DNA of 5,161 nucleotides from Caldithrix sp. (GCA_020722685.1 DYKH01000249.1:1-5161); one strand, 5' to 3'. Numbered from the stretch's first letter, positions 1 through 4,772 are shown. Numbers and translations: made by a program. Notes: generated from the sequence alone by a model not told the origin.

Positions 1-1482
1 GTGCTCGACCCGACCTGCGGTTCCGGCACCACCGCCACCGTGGCCGAGCAATGGGGTCGTCGCTGGATCACCATTGACACCTCGCGCGTGGCACTGGCGC
101 TGGCGCGTGCGCGCATCATGGGTGCGAAGTACCCCTTTTACCTGCTGGCCGATTCGCGTGAAGGCCAGCTCAAGGAAGCCGAAGTCAGCCGCACTGCGCC
201 GAGTTCGCAGCCGGTGCAGGGCAATATCCGCCACGGCTTCGTGTATGAGCGCGTGCCGCACATCACGCTCAAGTCCATCGCCAATAACGCCGAAATTGAT
301 GTGATTTGGGACAAATGGCAGGCGAAGCTGGAGCCACTGCGCGAGCAACTCAATACAGCCTTGGGTAAATCATGGCAGGAATGGGAAATTCCCCGCGAGC
401 TTCCAAAATCCGTTCGCCCTGAGCCTGTCGAAGGGCGTGCTTCGACAAGCTCAGCACAAACGGCAGAAGAGATTCACCGGGACTGGTGGCAGGCGCGCAT
501 TGCTCGGCAGCAGGAAATCGACAAATCCATCGCCGCCAAAGCCGAGTTTGAATACCTCTTTGATAAGCCGTACCTCGATAAGAAAAAAGTCCGCGTGGCC
601 GGCCCGTTTACCGTGGAAAGCATCAGCCCGCATCGCGTGTTGGGCGTGGATGAAAACGATGAGCTAATCGACCCCAACACCCGACAAGACCATGCCGGTA
701 GCGACGGCGAAGAGCAAAACTTTGTGCAGATGATTCTGGAAAATCTGCAAACCGCTGGCGTGCAACAAGCGCACAAAGAAGACAAAATCAACTTCACCGC
801 CCTCACACCTTGGCCGGGCGATTTAATCTGCGCCGAAGGCCGCTATGTGGAAGGCGAGCAAGAAAAACGCGCCGGCATTTTTATCGGCTCCGAATTCGGC
901 ACCGTCTCCCGCCTTGATCTCGTCAGTGCCGCGCGTGAGGCCGGGGATGCTGGTTTTGATGTGCTGATTACCTGCGCCTTTAACTACGACGCGCAATCGG
1001 CTGATTTTGAAAAACTCGGACGTATTCCCGTACTCAAAGCCCGCATGAATGCCGATTTGCACATGGCCAACGATTTGAAAAATACCGGCAAAGGCAATCT
1101 GTTTGTGATTTTCGGCGAGCCTGACATCGACATCCTGCCCGCCGAAAACGAGCAGATTCAAGTCAAGGTCAATGGGGTGGACGTGTTCAAACCCCAAACC
1201 GGCGAAGTAGTCAGCGACTCCGCCGACGGCATCGCCTGCTGGTTCATCGACACCGACTACAACATGGAAAGCTTCTTCGTGCGCCACGCCTATTTCCTAG
1301 GTGCCAACGACCCCTACAAGGCATTGAGAACCACACTGAAAGCCGAGATCAACGCCGAAGCTTGGGAATCTCTAAACAGCGACACCTCCCGCCCATTCGA
1401 CAAGCCTAAGTCTGGGCGTATCGCGGTTAAGGTCATCAATCATCTTGGGGACGAGGTGATGAAGGTGTTTAAGGTCTCATGA
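1..1482 (+). CDS. Type III Mod-like site-specific DNA methyltransferase, C-terminal part (5' truncated by window)
   Basis: The frame is open at base 1 and runs 493 codons to TGA. The GTG at base 1 is an internal codon, because the protein begins inside the SAM-binding motif I (LDPTCGSGTT, residues 2-11), followed by WITIDTSRVALALAR. In beta-class amino-methyltransferases the catalytic DPPY motif and target-recognition region precede motif I, so these lie upstream of the window. The ~440 residues after motif I form the long C-terminal extension typical of large Mod-like adenine methyltransferases that work with a type III-like helicase/nuclease; recognisable stretches are VAGPFTVESISPHRVLGVDE and, at the end, RIAVKVINHLGDEVMKVFKV. 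The predicted role is N6-adenine (or N4-cytosine) methylation in restriction-modification or related defence. Residues 137-155 are encoded by an inserted palindromic repeat. No helicase/nuclease partner follows; the 3' end overlaps a convergent gene by 14 bp. The methyltransferase call is firm, the exact subtype less so. Confidence 0.88.
   Translation: MLDPTCGSGTTATVAEQWGRRWITIDTSRVALALARARIMGAKYPFYLLADSREGQLKEAEVSRTAPSSQPVQGNIRHGFVYERVPHITLKSIANNAEIDVIWDKWQAKLEPLREQLNTALGKSWQEWEIPRELPKSVRPEPVEGRASTSSAQTAEEIHRDWWQARIARQQEIDKSIAAKAEFEYLFDKPYLDKKKVRVAGPFTVESISPHRVLGVDENDELIDPNTRQDHAGSDGEEQNFVQMILENLQTAGVQQAHKEDKINFTALTPWPGDLICAEGRYVEGEQEKRAGIFIGSEFGTVSRLDLVSAAREAGDAGFDVLITCAFNYDAQSADFEKLGRIPVLKARMNADLHMANDLKNTGKGNLFVIFGEPDIDILPAENEQIQVKVNGVDVFKPQTGEVVSDSADGIACWFIDTDYNMESFFVRHAYFLGANDPYKALRTTLKAEINAEAWESLNSDTSRPFDKPKSGRIAVKVINHLGDEVMKVFKVS
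410..463. repeat. Dispersed palindromic repeat inserted in frame in the methyltransferase gene
   Basis: Two 23-nt arms (410-432 and 441-463) are inverted copies matching at 19 of 23 positions, around an 8-nt centre. The arm cores are CTGAGCCTGTCGAA and TTCGACAAGCTCAG. Read in frame the element gives VRPEPVEGRASTSSAQT, a peptide I recognise as the translation of a widely dispersed intergenic palindrome in proteobacterial genomes. It contains no stop in this frame and lies in what looks like a linker between WEIPRELPK and the IHRDWWQARIARQ helix, so the gene stays open. The arms and translation are seen directly; the wider distribution is recalled. Confidence 0.8.
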
Positions 1483-1744
1483 TTTCATCCACGCCATTGC
1501 CAGTCCGGAGTATCCTTGGGCGTACTTTGTTCCTCTTTCTCCGCTCGCTTTCATGATTCTCATGCACGTGCGCTTTATTAAAAACGAGTGAATTTAATCT
1601 GCCGGAGTTTTTGCGCATTGCGCTATCGGGCAAAACACCAAGCTGAGCAAGATAAACCATTCGCTTGCCCATCGACGATTTATCTAGCCGCATTAAATCC
1701 TCAAGCAGGTCAGGGGATAAATCCTTTTGAACTGTAGAAAACAC
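1469..1744 (-). CDS. Small basic protein downstream of the ParM-like gene; possible ParR/SrpR-type partner
   Basis: A 91-aa frame starts at GTG, 19 bp after the stop of the actin-like ATPase gene and on the same strand, as expected for the second gene of a partition operon. The N-terminal half (SPDLLEDLMRLDKSSMGKRMVYLAQLG as separate short helices) looks alpha-helical. The C-terminal third is strongly basic (ESERRKRNKVRPRILR, residues 66-80), consistent with nucleic-acid binding. I do not recognise a named domain; calling it a centromere-binding adaptor rests on position and charge. No Shine-Dalgarno precedes the GTG (the upstream stretch is pyrimidine-rich), so translation would depend on coupling to the upstream gene. 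A stop lies nine codons before the GTG in frame, so few other starts exist; ATG at residue 18 is one. The 3' end overlaps the convergent methyltransferase gene by 14 bp, and the C-terminus may therefore be an altered or junction-derived tail. Confidence 0.55.
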   Translation of the reverse strand: MFSTVQKDLSPDLLEDLMRLDKSSMGKRMVYLAQLGVLPDSAMRKNSGRLNSLVFNKAHVHENHESERRKRNKVRPRILRTGNGVDEIMRP

Positions 1745-1763
1745 TCGAAACGAGGAAGATATT

Positions 1764-2747
1764 TTAGTTCACCAGTCCATAAGCGTAAAACCCACGAGCA
1801 TTTGAAAGAACCGATTCCTCAGCAAGAATTATGTTCGCATTTGGAAACGCACCCGTGACCGAGGCAAGATAGTATTTAGCACCACCGCCGGTAATCAAAA
1901 CGCTGTTTACACCGCCACTTTCCGTGCGCAGGGATTGCAGTAATGGCTTAATTGCATCAGACGAAACCCTACTAGACGCACTTTCAATATAGGGCGCGTA
2001 TACAACCTCGGAATTGCCAACCAAAATGGTTTCTAGGCCGCGCTGAATAGCATCTTCAATATCTTCCTTCGGGATAATGCAGCCATATTCAGAGGCAATC
2101 ATGGATGCAGCCTCATCCAAAATTACGGATGTTGCAAGCTTACTTGTTCCAGATGAATTCTTTTGAAACGTATTATTGCGCACGAGCGCCCAATCAACGC
2201 TAAAAAACCCAGGGTCAACAACCAACAAACGGGCGCGCAGCAAACGATCTAAATCCTTGGGCTCCTTTGTTTTCAAAACAAGATCCATGTACGCGCCTAT
2301 GGGCTGTGGAATAACGATTACCTTCTTAACACTCACAGTGCGCTTAGGGGCAATCTGGTGCTCTCCTTTAAGCAGCTCCTCAAGACGTTTTCGTTGTCCA
2401 TCATCAACAAACTGATCTACAGGCAGTCCGGTCACTAGAACATCAACAACATCAAATTTCATTCGTGAAAGCGCTGAATAAAAAAGTGCCTTATATTCCA
2501 AGGTTGATGGGTAATTTGAATGCAAAACCCGGTTCGATAATTCAAAGCGAGACGGGTTAACGCCGCACACCCATTTTTCACCATCAACCTCCAAAACCTG
2601 AACGGTAGATTTACTACCAATGCTCATTGGGTAGCTACTCGCTGGCCCAGCACCAGCAGGAAATACCATGCTGACTGGCTCAGTGGTAGCCTCGCCAAAA
2701 ACCAACGTCACGTTTGAATATCCAATATCAAGGCTTACTACGTTTAT
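1764..2747 (-). CDS. parM: ParM/StbA-family actin-like plasmid segregation ATPase (putative ATA start)
   Basis: This is a filament-forming actin-like ATPase of the type that pushes sister plasmids or ICEs apart after its adaptor binds a centromere site. Numbered from the ATA codon (327 aa), actin-fold motifs appear in order: phosphate-1 DIGYSN (7-12), VTGLPVDQF (about 105-113), IPQPIGAYM (146-154), phosphate-2 VVDPGFFSVDW (176-186), adenosine motif ITGGGAKYY (285-293) and the C-terminal NARGFYAYG (316-324). Length is normal for the family. The first standard start, GTG at 2711, would remove DIGYSN. The frame continues 12 codons further to ATA (2745-2747) just after an in-frame TGA, giving (M)NVVSLDIGYSN, with GGAGAG 5 nt upstream of the ATA. 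The start is thus either a non-canonical AUA or a mutated ATG. It is divergent from mobI across a repeat array and followed by a small basic gene, as in type II partition loci and SXT srpM. Confidence 0.85.
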   Translation of the reverse strand: MNVVSLDIGYSNVTLVFGEATTEPVSMVFPAGAGPASSYPMSIGSKSTVQVLEVDGEKWVCGVNPSRFELSNRVLHSNYPSTLEYKALFYSALSRMKFDVVDVLVTGLPVDQFVDDGQRKRLEELLKGEHQIAPKRTVSVKKVIVIPQPIGAYMDLVLKTKEPKDLDRLLRARLLVVDPGFFSVDWALVRNNTFQKNSSGTSKLATSVILDEAASMIASEYGCIIPKEDIEDAIQRGLETILVGNSEVVYAPYIESASSRVSSDAIKPLLQSLRTESGGVNSVLITGGGAKYYLASVTGAFPNANIILAEESVLSNARGFYAYGLVN

Positions 2748-2752
2748 TCAAA

Positions 2753-2758
2753 CTCTCC
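2753..2758 (-). promoter_or_regulatory. Shine-Dalgarno before the ATA codon of the ParM-like gene
   Basis: On the minus strand GGAGAG is followed by TTTGA and then ATA. This is normal initiation spacing, and no comparable purine-rich site precedes the GTG at 2711. It therefore supports translation starting at the ATA position (ancestral or current) rather than at the internal GTG. Confidence 0.6.
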
Positions 2759-2818
2759 AATTTTAGACAAAAAACAATCCATGGCAGCGCCTCATGGCTT
2801 TGCTGGTGAACTGCGTTT

Positions 2819-2847
2819 AGAATACACTGAGCCATGAAAAAAACCAA
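2819..2847 (-). promoter_or_regulatory. Putative sigma70 promoter for the parM-like operon
   Basis: On the minus strand TTGGTT (2842-2847) and TATTCT (2819-2824) are separated by 17 bp. Each hexamer is a moderate match to the -35 and -10 consensus. Transcription would start near 2812, about 65 nt upstream of the ATA codon. The -35 element is only 11 bp from the first 49-bp repeat, so a repeat-binding protein could autoregulate the operon. This is a pattern match only. Confidence 0.4.
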
Positions 2848-2858
2848 CATCAAAGGCG

Positions 2859-2907
2859 GTTCTAATAGTGAGATGGGATTAGGCCAAGGAAGCATCCACT
2901 TGCAATT
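2859..2907. repeat. 49-bp direct repeat, copy 1
   Basis: It begins GTTCTAATAGTGAGATGGGA and ends GGAAGCATCCACTTGCAATT. The unit contains a small dyad, CTAAT-10 nt-ATTAG, that could be a protein-binding half-site pair. It is preceded by GCG, like copies 2 and 4. Confidence 0.95.
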
Positions 2908-2917
2908 TTAGAAGGCG

Positions 2918-2966
2918 GTTCTAATAGTGAGATGGGATTAGGCCAAGGAAGCATCCACTTGCAATT
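2918..2966. repeat. 49-bp direct repeat, copy 2
   Basis: It is identical to copy 1 over the whole 49-bp unit and starts 59 bp after it. It is followed by the 61-bp spacer. Confidence 0.95.
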
Positions 2967-2987
2967 ATGTGAATATTGGGCGTCAGG

Positions 2988-3013
2988 CAATCGCCGTGTT
3001 GCGTTGATTTTTT
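2988..3013 (+). terminator. Weak terminator-like hairpin in the first 61-bp spacer
   Basis: CAA-T-CGC pairs with GCG-TTG around the loop CGTGTT, with a single bulged T, and is followed by ATTTTTT. The six-base-pair bulged stem is weak for intrinsic termination. The identical structure recurs at 3157-3182. It could equally be a structural element of the repeat region. Confidence 0.25.
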
Positions 3014-3027
3014 AAGGCAGGGAGGAT

Positions 3028-3076
3028 GTTCTAATAGTGAGATGGGATTAGGCCAAGGAAGCATCTACTTGCAATT
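3028..3076. repeat. 49-bp direct repeat, copy 3
   Basis: It starts 110 bp after copy 2 and differs from copy 1 by one base (GCATCTACTT instead of GCATCCACTT). It is preceded by GGAT rather than GCG, like copy 5. Confidence 0.95.
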
Positions 3077-3086
3077 TTAGCAGGCG

Positions 3087-3135
3087 GTTCTAATAGTGAG
3101 ATGGGATTAGGCCAAGGAAGCGTCCACTTGCAATT
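3087..3135. repeat. 49-bp direct repeat, copy 4
   Basis: It starts 59 bp after copy 3 and has a single change from copy 1 (GCGTCC instead of GCATCC). It is followed by the second identical 61-bp spacer. Confidence 0.95.
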
Positions 3136-3156
3136 ATGTGAATATTGGGCGTCAGG

Positions 3157-3182
3157 CAATCGCCGTGTTGCGTTGATTTTTT
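3157..3182 (+). terminator. Weak terminator-like hairpin in the second 61-bp spacer
   Basis: This is an exact second copy of the bulged stem-loop plus T tract at 2988-3013, carried by the 169-bp duplication. If active it would insulate mobI from transcription entering from the left. Confidence 0.25.
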
Positions 3183-3196
3183 AAGGCAGGGAGGAT

Positions 3197-3245
3197 GTTC
3201 TAATAGTGAGATGGGATTAGGCCAAGGAAGAACCCACTTGCAATT
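3197..3245. repeat. 49-bp direct repeat, copy 5
   Basis: It starts 110 bp after copy 4. Its 3' core reads GGAAGAACCCACTTGCA, two changes from copy 1. It is the last direct copy and faces the inverted partial copy at 3287-3303. Confidence 0.93.
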
Positions 3246-3286
3246 TATATGCGCTCCGAACAACCACGGCTCGCATAGTGAAAAAA

Positions 3287-3303
3287 TGCAAGTGGATACT
3301 TCC
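3287..3303. repeat. Inverted partial copy of the repeat core
   Basis: TGCAAGTGGATACTTCC is the reverse complement of GGAAGTATCCACTTGCA, one mismatch from the core of copies 1 and 2. With the core of copy 5 (3226-3242) it forms an inverted repeat matching at 15 of 17 positions across a 44-nt loop. It overlaps the predicted -35 region of mobI. Confidence 0.85.
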
Positions 3304-3322
3304 TTTTTATATGGTTAATAAT
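3293..3322 (+). promoter_or_regulatory. mobI: Putative promoter of mobI
   Basis: TGGATA (3293-3298) as -35 and AATAAT (3317-3322) as -10 are separated by 18 bp. TATATG at 3308-3313 is an alternative -10. The proposed -35 lies inside the inverted repeat core at 3287-3303, so a repeat-binding protein could repress or control mobI. This is a pattern match only. Confidence 0.35.
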
Positions 3323-3342
3323 GGTGCTATAGGAGGTGCCGA

Positions 3343-3780
3343 ATGGGGTATGAAGAAAAGGTGCTTGCGATCTGTGATGAGTGGATGAGCGAGCTTGAAG
3401 AACGTGCAAACAACGTCGTGGCAAAACACCAGAGTGCGGTCAAGGCGAGGAGGGAGATAAGCAGCAAAACAACCGAGTGGTATCTGTACAACGTCAGGTC
3501 TCGAATGGTGAGCGGGAGTCTTCAAATACAATGGGTCAAAGCAAAGTGGATTAAAACCGAAGGAGAGCGCAAAAATAAACTGGTTGGTGAATATGTCAAA
3601 CCATCAGTGAAATATGGGTACTATGAGAAAACATTCCGTGGCGCTTCTGACGAGGAATTACTAAAAATCATGGCGGCGGAAGAGAAGCTGTCAAAGATTA
3701 GGAAGCGAGCCAGGGTGGTTGGTTTAATTAGAAACGCAATCAAGCTGAACCAGAAGTCTGAAATCGAAGACCCCATCTAA
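3343..3780 (+). CDS. mobI: MobI-like conjugative transfer initiation protein
   Basis: A 145-aa protein starts at ATG behind a perfect AGGAGG (3331-3336) with 6-nt spacing, so the start is secure. The first ~40 residues are helical and charged (EEKVLAICDEWMSELEERAN). A central beta-rich part follows (SLQIQWVKAKW, 59-69), then a YGY turn (91-93), then a charged helix (EEKLSKIRKRARVVGLIR, about 113-130). This order matches, from memory, MobI of IncA/C plasmids and SXT/R391 ICEs, an auxiliary protein needed at oriT to start DNA transfer with a MOBH relaxase. There is no signal peptide or membrane segment, so it is predicted cytoplasmic and DNA-associated. Its position directly beside a repeat-rich non-coding region and divergent from an actin-like ATPase supports the call. 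No relaxase is in the window. The family assignment is by pattern, not by search. Confidence 0.72.
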   Translation: MGYEEKVLAICDEWMSELEERANNVVAKHQSAVKARREISSKTTEWYLYNVRSRMVSGSLQIQWVKAKWIKTEGERKNKLVGEYVKPSVKYGYYEKTFRGASDEELLKIMAAEEKLSKIRKRARVVGLIRNAIKLNQKSEIEDPI

Positions 3781-3795
3781 GCAAAGGAAGCAACT

Positions 3796-3963
3796 GTGAA
3801 TCAAGAAAACGGAATGGACGCCGGAATAATCAAGGCAATACTGCGGGTTAATGAGATTATGCACATGCTTAAAAGATCACCTGATTCCAGTATGGTAAGG
3901 CATGACTGCAAGACACACAGCCGAAGACCTAGATTCATACTCATTCAGGGAGGTAAGGCTTAA
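3796..3963 (+). CDS. Hypothetical 55-aa mini protein
   Basis: GTG at 3796 opens a 55-codon frame to TAA, 15 nt after the mobI stop. AAAGGAAG (3783-3790) ends 5 nt before the start, a good Shine-Dalgarno, and is the main support. An in-frame ATG lies at codon 7. The N-terminal half could form an amphipathic helix (IIKAILRVNEIMHMLKR). The C-terminal half is basic (HDCKTHSRRPRF). I recognise no family. It would be co-transcribed with mobI. A chance ORF cannot be excluded at this length. Confidence 0.45.
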   Translation: MNQENGMDAGIIKAILRVNEIMHMLKRSPDSSMVRHDCKTHSRRPRFILIQGGKA

Positions 3964-3985
3964 TTATCCAAGAAGGATGGGCAAC

Positions 3986-4016
3986 GCAGGTGGGTACTAC
4001 CAAACACACCACCTGC
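3986..4016. other. GC-rich hairpin between the mini gene and the next ORF
   Basis: GCAGGTGG (3986-3993) and CCACCTGC (4009-4016) form a perfect 8-bp stem with a 15-nt loop. No T tract follows, so it is not an intrinsic terminator. It could act in the mRNA leader of the next gene or in transcript processing. This is a structural observation only. Confidence 0.4.
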
Positions 4017-4080
4017 AAATATCCTCACCAAGAAACCAACCACGATGACAGACATGGAAATCAACAATGAGGCAATGGAA

Positions 4081-4356
4081 ATGCGACACACCTACCACAT
4101 CCACTACCAGAAAAAACTAGGACAAGGTAAATATGCAGATGACGCAGGATGCGTAACTACGGAAAACAAGATTGAGTTCGAATCTGACATTCGTAACCTT
4201 GAGACTACATTAGCCAGGTATCATCGCGTTGATGAGGTTCGTATTTTGGCATGGGCACTACTGGCCGGACTTAACCGGGATGAATACAGCACCCAAACAT
4301 CACAGGCCAATAATTCAGGCAATCATCCAAAAGCACTTACTGCTGATCAGAATTAA
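4081..4356 (+). CDS. Hypothetical small protein downstream of mobI (91 aa; 103 aa from an upstream ATG)
   Basis: The frame is open from ATG 4045. The chosen start is ATG 4081 because GAGG (4069-4072) lies 8 nt upstream, and the protein then begins MRHTYHIHYQKK, a plausible beta-strand N-terminus. ATGs at 4045, 4054 and 4075 lack well-placed ribosome sites. A likely helix (FESDIRNLETTLARYHRV) is followed by VRILAWALLAGL, then a polar, probably disordered tail (TQTSQANNSGNHPKALTADQN). There is no signal peptide or convincing membrane span. I do not recognise the family. The strand-helix-strand impression recalls short hypothetical proteins of conjugative elements. It lies downstream of mobI on the same strand and its last 20 bp overlap the convergent membrane protein gene. 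Confidence 0.55.
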   Translation: MRHTYHIHYQKKLGQGKYADDAGCVTTENKIEFESDIRNLETTLARYHRVDEVRILAWALLAGLNRDEYSTQTSQANNSGNHPKALTADQN

Positions 4357-4561
4357 GATCGGATTTGTGTCCAAATGGGAAACGCAGCGGCCACAGCAAC
4401 GCAGAGACCAGGTAGCACAAGAGAATCAGAGATTCAGACGCATTTTCACAGTGACCATACATGGTCTCATTGCGTCTATAGCCAATATAGGCTCCAATCG
4501 TCAGGTACAAGAAAAAGCAGGAGAGACCGGCAAACACCAAAATAGCGTCCGTAAAAAACAT
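4337..4561 (-). CDS. Hypothetical small two-helix membrane protein
   Basis: A 74-aa protein is encoded from ATG at 4559-4561. GAGG lies 8 nt upstream of this ATG, so it is preferred over the in-frame GTG three codons earlier, which overlaps that ribosome site. Two hydrophobic segments are clear: residues about 5-27 (DAILVFAGLSCFFLYLTIGA, then YIGYRR) and about 44-60 (SLILLCYLVSALLWPLRFPF). A short polar loop with a Cys separates them, and the tail is hydrophilic (GHKSDLNSDQQ). This predicts an inner-membrane protein with two spans. A frame on the opposite strand of this stretch (4229-4579) lacks such organisation. The gene converges on the preceding hypothetical gene with a 20-bp overlap. Its function is unknown; small membrane proteins are common cargo and backbone genes in conjugative elements. 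Confidence 0.6.
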   Translation of the reverse strand: MFFTDAILVFAGLSCFFLYLTIGAYIGYRRNETMYGHCENASESLILLCYLVSALLWPLRFPFGHKSDLNSDQQ

Positions 4562-4619
4562 TGCGAACACCTCGGTTAAGAATCCATCTTAAAAAACCCA
4601 ATACTTGGGAGCCGAAACG

Positions 4620-4625
4620 ATTGTA
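4620..4625 (-). promoter_or_regulatory. Putative -10 element for the small membrane protein gene
   Basis: On the minus strand TACAAT is one base from TATAAT and would start transcription about 50 nt upstream of the ATG at 4561. The -35 is poor: TCTTGG at 17-bp spacing or TTGGTT at 15-bp. The call is therefore tentative. Confidence 0.35.
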
Positions 4626-4649
4626 CATTCAAACCAACAAAACCAAGAT

Positions 4650-4670
4650 ACCGGCAGCACGCCGGTTTTC
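4650..4670 (+). terminator. Possible weak intrinsic terminator
   Basis: ACCGGC and GCCGGT form a 6-bp stem around AGCAC, followed by TTTCTATTGT. It lies in the 165-bp gap between the membrane protein gene and the IS end, which otherwise shows no gene. The short stem and broken T tract make it a weak candidate. It could shield the neighbouring genes from, or belong to, rightward transcription from the mobI side. Confidence 0.3.
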
Positions 4671-4738
4671 TATTGTCCGAAAAGAACAATATGACTTAAC
4701 TCCAGCTACGCCCCTATTGGAAATAACCCATGGATGTC

Positions 4739-4752
4739 AAACAGCGTGCAAA
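4739..4752. repeat. IS21 left-end internal repeat, copy 1
   Basis: AAACAGCGTGCAAA is the first of two identical 14-bp repeats inside the IS left end, and a probable transposase-binding site. Confidence 0.75.
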
Positions 4753-4772
4753 ACTGACCAGGAATCCGGGGG

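Larger units (their letters stand above)
2859..3027. repeat. 169-bp tandem block, copy A
   Basis: The block consists of two 49-bp repeats separated by 10 bp, then a 61-bp spacer (2967-3027). It differs from the adjacent block B at three positions (2896, 2912 and 2953 against 3065, 3081 and 3122). The 61-bp spacers are identical. This indicates a recent tandem duplication. Confidence 0.95.
3028..3196. repeat. 169-bp tandem block, copy B
   Basis: This is the second copy of the two-repeat-plus-spacer block, directly abutting copy A and about 98% identical to it. A fifth 49-bp repeat follows at once, as if a third block had begun and been cut short. Confidence 0.95.
2859..3303. other. Putative centromere-like and/or oriT region between parM-like gene and mobI
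   Basis: This is the core of the ~595-bp gene-free gap between divergent genes for a segregation ATPase and a transfer-initiation protein. It holds five near-identical direct repeats plus an inverted partial copy. Type II partition systems place repeat arrays as parC next to their operon, and in SXT/R391 and IncA/C elements oriT lies next to mobI. Either role, or both, fits. No nick site can be assigned from sequence alone. Confidence 0.6.

Noticed and set aside
823..1287. 154-aa open frame on the minus strand inside the methyltransferase gene
   Set aside because: It lies antisense to conserved methyltransferase sequence and its translation has no recognisable domain or ribosome site; it is a by-product of GC-rich codon use.
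2176..2415. 79-aa plus-strand frame inside the parM-like gene
   Set aside because: It is antisense to the conserved phosphate-2 region and has no ribosome site or recognisable domain.
2859..3245. CRISPR array
   Set aside because: The repeats are 49 bp, spacing alternates between 10 and 61 bp, and the long spacers are identical to each other, which is the opposite of CRISPR spacers.
3977..4048. 23-codon frame ending in ATGA overlap with the ATG at 4045, like a leader peptide
   Set aside because: No ribosome site at proper spacing, very short, and the downstream start is better supported at 4081; the overlap is probably chance.
4453..4466. Palindrome GACCAT-AC-ATGGTC
   Set aside because: It is short and lies inside the coding region of the small membrane protein, so it is probably chance rather than an operator.
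4229..4579. 116-aa plus-strand frame
   Set aside because: It overlaps the 3' half of the 4081-4356 gene in another frame and the membrane protein gene on the other strand, and its composition is not protein-like.
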